Shown here one piece after another: positions 5,775 through 9,144 of a stretch of 9,144 bases of DNA. Under the pieces are notes generated by a model that saw only the letters and a program-made list of their open reading frames with translations, was not told the origin of the DNA and ran no database searches. Position numbers and translations under genes: made by a program. The stretch comes from Pseudomonadota bacterium (lineage in GTDB: Bacteria; Bdellovibrionota_C; UBA2361; OMII01): positions 1 through 9,144 of the forward strand of contig JAIXPR010000333.1 in NCBI GenBank assembly GCA_027486155.1, written 5' to 3'. Every line of letters begins with the position of its first letter. Position 1 is the stretch's first letter.

Positions 5775-6085
5775 GCGCGCTCCTAAGACCGGATGCTGAA
5801 ATGCCCCTTTGCCGCGGCTGGCCGCGAGGTTTATTTCGTTCCGCTCTCTGGGAAGTGGTGGCTACCAAGCCGCTATGGCTATAAACCTTTAACGGCACTT
5901 CGACAGTGATCGCTTATCGATCGACATCAATCTAGCAAAGTTAGGGGAGTAGGAGCCAGAGATGGCGAATCAGAAAGTACAGAGCGAAGCTCATAAGCTA
6001 CAGAGTTAAGCTTATGCGCCACCTGTCGAAGTTCAGAGACATATTGGCCGGTCTCAACAGAAGCGACGGTGACATTAGAAAAAGG
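5775..6085. other. Intergenic region between pdxS and tRNA-Glu
   Basis: This roughly 310-base stretch must contain the promoter and leader of pdxST on the minus strand unless pdxST is read from the tRNA-Glu promoter. I could not find a good -35/-10 pair. A weak TATAGC lies at 5879-5884 on the minus strand. The notable content is the nested inverted-repeat region 5897-6032. A 15-codon ORF on the plus strand (5962-6009, MANQKVQSEAHKLQS) has a purine-rich GGAG 6 bases upstream, but nothing else supports it. Confidence 0.5.
5897..6032. ncRNA. Candidate structured RNA bounded by a 10-bp inverted repeat
   Basis: Outer arms ACTTCGACAG (5897-5906) and CTGTCGAAGT (6023-6032) are perfectly complementary. 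Inside are three further hairpins: GATCG/CGATC with a 5-base loop (5908-5922), GCCA/TGGC closed by a GNRA-type GAGA tetraloop on the plus strand (5955-5966), and CATAAGCT/AGCTTATG (5992-6016). Together they make a closed multibranch shape. On the minus strand the region would lie in the pdxST leader, about 140 bases before the start. On the plus strand it would be a free-standing RNA. I recognise no known RNA family, and strand and transcription are unproven. Confidence 0.28.
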
Positions 6086-6160
6086 TGGTGACCCCAAGGG
6101 GACTCGAACCCCTGTTTGCGGCGTGAGAGGCCACCGTCCTAACCACTAGACGATGGGGCC
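6086..6160 (-). tRNA. tRNA-Glu, anticodon CTC
   Basis: The minus strand folds as a full cloverleaf of 75 bases with encoded CCA (6086-6088). The acceptor GGCCCCA pairs with TGGGGTC, including one G-T pair. The anticodon arm is GTGGC-CTCTCAC-GCCGC, giving anticodon CTC. The T arm is AGGGG-TTCGAGT-CCCCT. The D region TCGTCTAGTGGTTAGGAC is typical of tRNA-Glu. A CCTTTTTC tract directly follows the CCA and may help termination before pdxS. It is divergent from the tRNA-Gln gene. Confidence 0.97.
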
Positions 6161-6181
6161 ACACTTTTCATAACTGAGGTT

Positions 6182-6210
6182 ACGCTACCACGCCTCGAAA
6201 ATGGTTTCAA
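6182..6210 (-). promoter_or_regulatory. Candidate promoter of tRNA-Glu
   Basis: On the minus strand TTGAAA (6205-6210, 5/6) and TAGCGT (6182-6187, 3/6) are 17 bases apart. The predicted start is around 6175, about 15 bases before the tRNA. The bases before the -10 (GCGTGG) are the same as in the tRNA-Gln promoter. Confidence 0.4.
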
Positions 6211-6325
6211 CTTCGCGGCCAGGACCGCAGGGCGATCAGTATCAGACTGGTGAAATCTCTCTGTGATAGGGTAGGGTAGCTAATGACACCGCACAGTTGG
6301 GTGACTTTTCTCGGGTTCCGTTATA

Positions 6326-6354
6326 TTGAAGAGTCCCCTGGCGCGTGGTACGAT
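6326..6354 (+). promoter_or_regulatory. Candidate promoter of tRNA-Gln
   Basis: TTGAAG (6326-6331, 4/6) and TACGAT (6349-6354, 4/6) are separated by 17 bases, with a predicted start near 6361, about 29 bases before the tRNA. It could also drive the TPR lipoprotein gene, which begins 62 bases after the tRNA. Confidence 0.45.
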
Positions 6355-6389
6355 GGCTAGCACAGTTTACTTGGAATTGAAGTGAATAT

Positions 6390-6463
6390 TCGCCCGTGGT
6401 GCAATGGCAGCACGTCAGGTTCTGACCCTGAAAATCGAGGTTCGAGTCCTTGCGGGCGAACCA
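6390..6463 (+). tRNA. tRNA-Gln, anticodon CTG
   Basis: A complete 74-base cloverleaf with encoded CCA (6461-6463). The acceptor TCGCCCG pairs with CGGGCGA. The anticodon arm is TCAGG-TTCTGAC-CCTGA, giving anticodon CTG. The T arm is CGAGG-TTCGAGT-CCTTG. T1-A72 and discriminator A fit tRNA-Gln. The protein frame open from 6382 runs through this tRNA and is not coding there. Confidence 0.96.
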
Positions 6464-6481
6464 GCTCTCCTACCTTAACGC

Positions 6482-6504
6482 CCTGGACTCTCACATCGTC
6501 CAGG
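6482..6504 (+). promoter_or_regulatory. Hairpin between tRNA-Gln and the TPR lipoprotein gene
   Basis: CCTGGAC (6482-6488) pairs with GTCCAGG (6498-6504) around a 9-base loop. It lies 19 bases past the tRNA and 22 before the GTG start. No U-run follows, so it may be a processing or attenuation structure rather than a terminator. Confidence 0.35.
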
Positions 6505-6525
6505 ACCCCTCTGAGCCTACAGGTA

Positions 6526-8433
6526 GTGCGGAGCGGACTCCTGGTGGTTGCTTCGGTCGCCATCGGGTGCGCTAAAGCCGCCCCATCTCCAATGGTCCAG
6601 CCCGACAACGCAATCATCATGGACGTCGCGAACGCGAACGTTGGTGAATTCAGCGAAGCTGACCGTAGTCGGTCCAGCGCTCTGCATCACTTCCTTGTGG
6701 GACAGCTCTCGCTTAATGACCAAGATTTTAAAACAGCCCTGGATAACTTTTCAGCGGTTGTCGAATTAACTGATGAACCAACCCCTTTCGTCTATTCTAA
6801 GCTGGCTGACCTCTACCTTCGTTTCGGTGAGCTCGATAAGGCGCTTGAGGCCGCGGAGATCGCGTTACGCGAGGACCCTTCCGATCCGTCGAATCGATTG
6901 CTCTACGCTGGAGTGCTTGAGGCGTTAGGTCGAGACACGGAGGCGGAGCCGCAGTACCTAAAACTAATTGATGAGTTTCCGGGTAAGTTCGACGCCTATG
7001 TTTTACTCTCAAATCTTTATGTGAAGCAGGGGCGCTTCCAAGATTCTCTCGATCTTCTTAAGCGCCTCGAGCGCATGAACCAATCGGATAGTCTCGCGCA
7101 CTACTACCTCGGTCGAACGTATGAGCTGATGGAGAAATATCCGCAAGCTGAAGCCGAGTACATGAAGGTGTTTGAGAGCGATCCCGCCTTAACACGGGGG
7201 TCTGTCGAACTCCTGCGCGTATTGCTCAGAAATAAAAAGTCAGACAAGGCGAAAGCTCTCTGCGAGCGCATGCTGCAAAAAGATCCGACGAACGCGGTGG
7301 CGCGCAAGGTCCTCGGCCATTTGATGTTGGGAGAGAGCAAGCTCGACGAGGCTCTCAAGCATCTCGTTGTGTTAGAGGGGATCGAGGCGGATGCGACCGA
7401 CACCCGTTTCAAAATAGCTCTCATTCAGATGGAGAAGCGAAATTTTGAGGAGGCGGTACGACAGCTCAATTTAGTGCTCGCTACGAACCCAGACCACTCG
7501 GAGGCTCGATACTATCTCGCGTCGATGTACGCCGGGTCTGGAAAACGGAAGGAGTCTCTTGATGAGCTCTTCACCATCCCTAAGGGCAATCCGATGTTCG
7601 TGAAGGCTCGAACCTTCGCCGCGTTCATTCTACGACAGGATAATCAACTCAAGCGCGCGAGGGATGTAATTGCGGAAGCTCGCGAGATCGACCCCGATGA
7701 TAGAAATCTCCTGCTGTATCACGTTCTGCTGATGCGCGACCTCAAAGAGTACCGCAAAGCTGAATCTATGATGCGCGACGCTCTAGAGAGAGAGCCGAAC
7801 GATGAACGCCTCATCTTTAACTTAGGACTCGTGTTGCATGAGCGTGGCCAGGAGGAGGAGGCTCTCGTCTTCATGGAGCGAGTCGTAGCTATGAACCCTC
7901 AGAACTCGGACGCTCTGAACTACCTTGCGTATGGTTTGATCGAGAAGGGCTCTGATCTGGGGCGCGCCCAGGAGCTTGCTGAACAGGCTCTTAAAATTAA
8001 ACCGCAGGACCCATATTACCTCGATACCCTTGGATGGGCTCAATTCAAGGCTGGCAAACTCGCGGAGTCAGAGGAGTCGCTCGCGAAAGCGGCGACATTC
8101 GCCGGCGATGACCTCGTTGTTCTTGATCATTACACCGAGGTCTTGCTCGCGCGTAAGAAATACGACAAAGCGGTCGCGCTTATGAAAGGTATTCTTGAGC
8201 GTGAGTTAACGCCCGAAGACAAAGAGGATGAGGACACCGTCGCGGCGTATGACCGAATTAAGAGTCGGTTGGAACAGCTACTCAAGGATCAGCCGGCGCT
8301 CTCCGCGGTCGAAAAAAATTCACTAAGTCGGAAGGCGGCACCGGCGGATCAGCGGCAGACCTCTTTTGATAGAGAGTTGCTTATGGGGAGCGCGCCGCAA
8401 GCCAATAAGGAACCTAGCCAAGGAGGATCATGA
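6526..8433 (+). CDS. Multi-TPR lipoprotein
   Basis: 635 aa from GTG 6526. A short signal peptide, RSGLLVVASVAIG, ends at a lipobox-like AIG-C15, so the mature protein should be lipid-anchored and periplasm-facing. From about residue 45 to 590 it is a near-continuous run of TPR repeats (a dozen or more). Examples are SKLADLYLRFGELDKALEAA, LGRTYELMEKYPQAEAEY and LNYLAYGLIEKGSDLGRAQE. The motif YYLDTLGWAQFKAGKLAESE near the end is typical of TPR lipoproteins of this kind. The last 45 residues are charged and probably disordered. TPR arrays bind protein partners, so a scaffold in envelope assembly is likely. The start is uncertain: the Shine-Dalgarno is weak, but upstream in-frame codons lie in or next to the tRNA, and the next ATG is past the Cys. 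It overlaps the next gene by ATGA. Confidence 0.85.
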   Translation: MRSGLLVVASVAIGCAKAAPSPMVQPDNAIIMDVANANVGEFSEADRSRSSALHHFLVGQLSLNDQDFKTALDNFSAVVELTDEPTPFVYSKLADLYLRFGELDKALEAAEIALREDPSDPSNRLLYAGVLEALGRDTEAEPQYLKLIDEFPGKFDAYVLLSNLYVKQGRFQDSLDLLKRLERMNQSDSLAHYYLGRTYELMEKYPQAEAEYMKVFESDPALTRGSVELLRVLLRNKKSDKAKALCERMLQKDPTNAVARKVLGHLMLGESKLDEALKHLVVLEGIEADATDTRFKIALIQMEKRNFEEAVRQLNLVLATNPDHSEARYYLASMYAGSGKRKESLDELFTIPKGNPMFVKARTFAAFILRQDNQLKRARDVIAEAREIDPDDRNLLLYHVLLMRDLKEYRKAESMMRDALEREPNDERLIFNLGLVLHERGQEEEALVFMERVVAMNPQNSDALNYLAYGLIEKGSDLGRAQELAEQALKIKPQDPYYLDTLGWAQFKAGKLAESEESLAKAATFAGDDLVVLDHYTEVLLARKKYDKAVALMKGILERELTPEDKEDEDTVAAYDRIKSRLEQLLKDQPALSAVEKNSLSRKAAPADQRQTSFDRELLMGSAPQANKEPSQGGS

Positions 8434-9144
8434 GATCGTTAAGGATGTGTATCATACGCCGAGGTGTCACCGCGGTGAGTCTTGTCGTAGGGCTTGCCGG
8501 ATGTTTCAGACCCTCCTTTGAGCCTGAAGGGGCGGTGGCGTCGGCTGATTACTCGCAGCGGCTGTGTTCGGAATTAAACGCCACTCGTCAACCGGTCGAA
8601 TCAGTTCGGGTGTTGGCTGACGCGACGATATCGTCCGTCGCCGAGCGGGCTTCATTCCGATATGTAGTCGTCAGCAAAGAGCCGACAAGCTTTCGCGTTG
8701 ATGTATTGCCCCTAAATGGGGCTTTCACCCTCGGACTCCTGGTGGCGCGAGAGGGACGGGCGCTCTGGTTGAATTCTCAAGAGCGAACGTACGCGGAGGA
8801 TACCGATGAGCGACGATTGGTCGCGGAGTATCTCGGCTTACAGGGCGTCTCTCGTGAAACCGCCGTAGCTCTGATGACAGGAACTCTTCCGAAGTTGTCC
8901 TGCCCAGATGTGACGGTCTACTCGATTGGTAATGGTGATAGCATTATAGTTGATCGACACGCGCACGTGGCGTGGCGTGTACGGGGCACCTCGTCTGAGA
9001 TCGTTTCCGCGCGAGTGCTTGACCCACACGGTGACGCGGTAGAGATGGAAGCCACCGTTTCGGCCCCGCGGGGAGATTCCCCAAGAACGCTCGCCCTCGA
9101 TATCTTTTCCCCAGGGAGAGCTCATGTCGATTTAGCGCTCACCA
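8430..9144 (+). CDS. LolB-like/DUF4292-like outer-membrane lipoprotein, N-terminal part (runs off the window)
   Basis: An uninterrupted frame of 238 codons to the window edge, starting at ATG 8430 inside the TPR gene's stop (ATGA), with a strong Shine-Dalgarno AGGAGG at 8421-8426. The N-terminus is a lipoprotein signal: MRSLRMCIIRR, a hydrophobic core, and lipobox LAGC with C25. After a short linker comes a pattern familiar from LolB-like lipoproteins: VRVLADATISS, then RASFRYVVVSKEPTSFRVDV, then LPLNGAFTLGLLVAREGRAL with a WLNSQERTYAE strand and a helix RRLVAEYLGL. LolB-like proteins have an open beta-barrel that carries lipid or lipoproteins at the outer membrane. The assignment rests on pattern only and the C-terminus is missing. 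It is translationally coupled to the TPR lipoprotein, so the two probably act together. Confidence 0.7.
   Translation, partial: MRSLRMCIIRRGVTAVSLVVGLAGCFRPSFEPEGAVASADYSQRLCSELNATRQPVESVRVLADATISSVAERASFRYVVVSKEPTSFRVDVLPLNGAFTLGLLVAREGRALWLNSQERTYAEDTDERRLVAEYLGLQGVSRETAVALMTGTLPKLSCPDVTVYSIGNGDSIIVDRHAHVAWRVRGTSSEIVSARVLDPHGDAVEMEATVSAPRGDSPRTLALDIFSPGRAHVDLALT

Noticed and set aside
6086..6463. tRNA-associated genomic island or attachment site
   Set aside because: No integrase and no direct repeat of a tRNA 3' end was seen; the flanking genes are housekeeping.
6382..6525. N-terminal extension of the TPR protein from GTG 6382
   Set aside because: It would translate the whole tRNA-Gln gene; the lipoprotein signal starting at 6526 gives a sensible start.
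6357..6620. 87-aa minus-strand frame
   Set aside because: It is antisense to tRNA-Gln; the VRPQGLEPRFSGSEP-like peptide is the familiar artefact of translating tRNA sequence backwards.
8838..9125. 95-aa minus-strand frame
   Set aside because: It is antisense to the LolB-like lipoprotein, whose frame has a strong ribosome site, lipobox and stop/start coupling.

Overview
The window looks like chromosomal DNA of a Gram-negative bacterium, probably an uncultivated lineage near the old Deltaproteobacteria. It has a lipid A-type acyltransferase, two lipoproteins with lipoboxes, a soluble transhydrogenase and a sigma-54 activator. It also makes pyridoxal phosphate (PLP) with the PdxS/PdxT synthase rather than the PdxA/PdxJ route. 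Base composition is moderately GC-rich. No transposase, integrase, phage gene or CRISPR array was seen.

Layout: (1) 3-419 (+), the 3' end of sthA. (2) 420-877, a noncoding gap with two head-to-head REP/BIME-like repeat units and a short 10-bp tandem repeat. (3) 878-2885 (+), a two-gene signalling operon: a 211-aa protein with a histidine-kinase-like H-box but no recognisable ATP-binding motifs, then an NtrC-type response regulator. (4) 2955-3884 (+), an LpxL/HtrB-family acyltransferase with its own likely promoter. (5) 3892-4107 (-), a 71-aa XRE-type regulator converging on it. (6) 4266-5754 (-), a pdxS-pdxT operon. (7) 5755-6525, a gene-poor stretch with divergent tRNA-Glu(CTC) (-) and tRNA-Gln(CTG) (+), each with a plausible promoter, and a nested inverted-repeat region that could be a structured RNA. 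(8) 6526-9144 (+), a TPR lipoprotein translationally coupled (ATGA) to a second, LolB-like lipoprotein that runs off the window.

Functional modules: PdxT releases ammonia from glutamine and PdxS uses it to build PLP. The H-box protein and the NtrC-type regulator probably form a phosphorelay onto sigma-54 promoters, though no clear sigma-54 promoter is visible here. The acyltransferase and the two lipoproteins belong to outer-membrane construction. The most interesting items are the kinase-like protein without a catalytic domain, the BIME-like units and the 5897-6032 inverted-repeat region. Nothing here amounts to a demonstrated new system.
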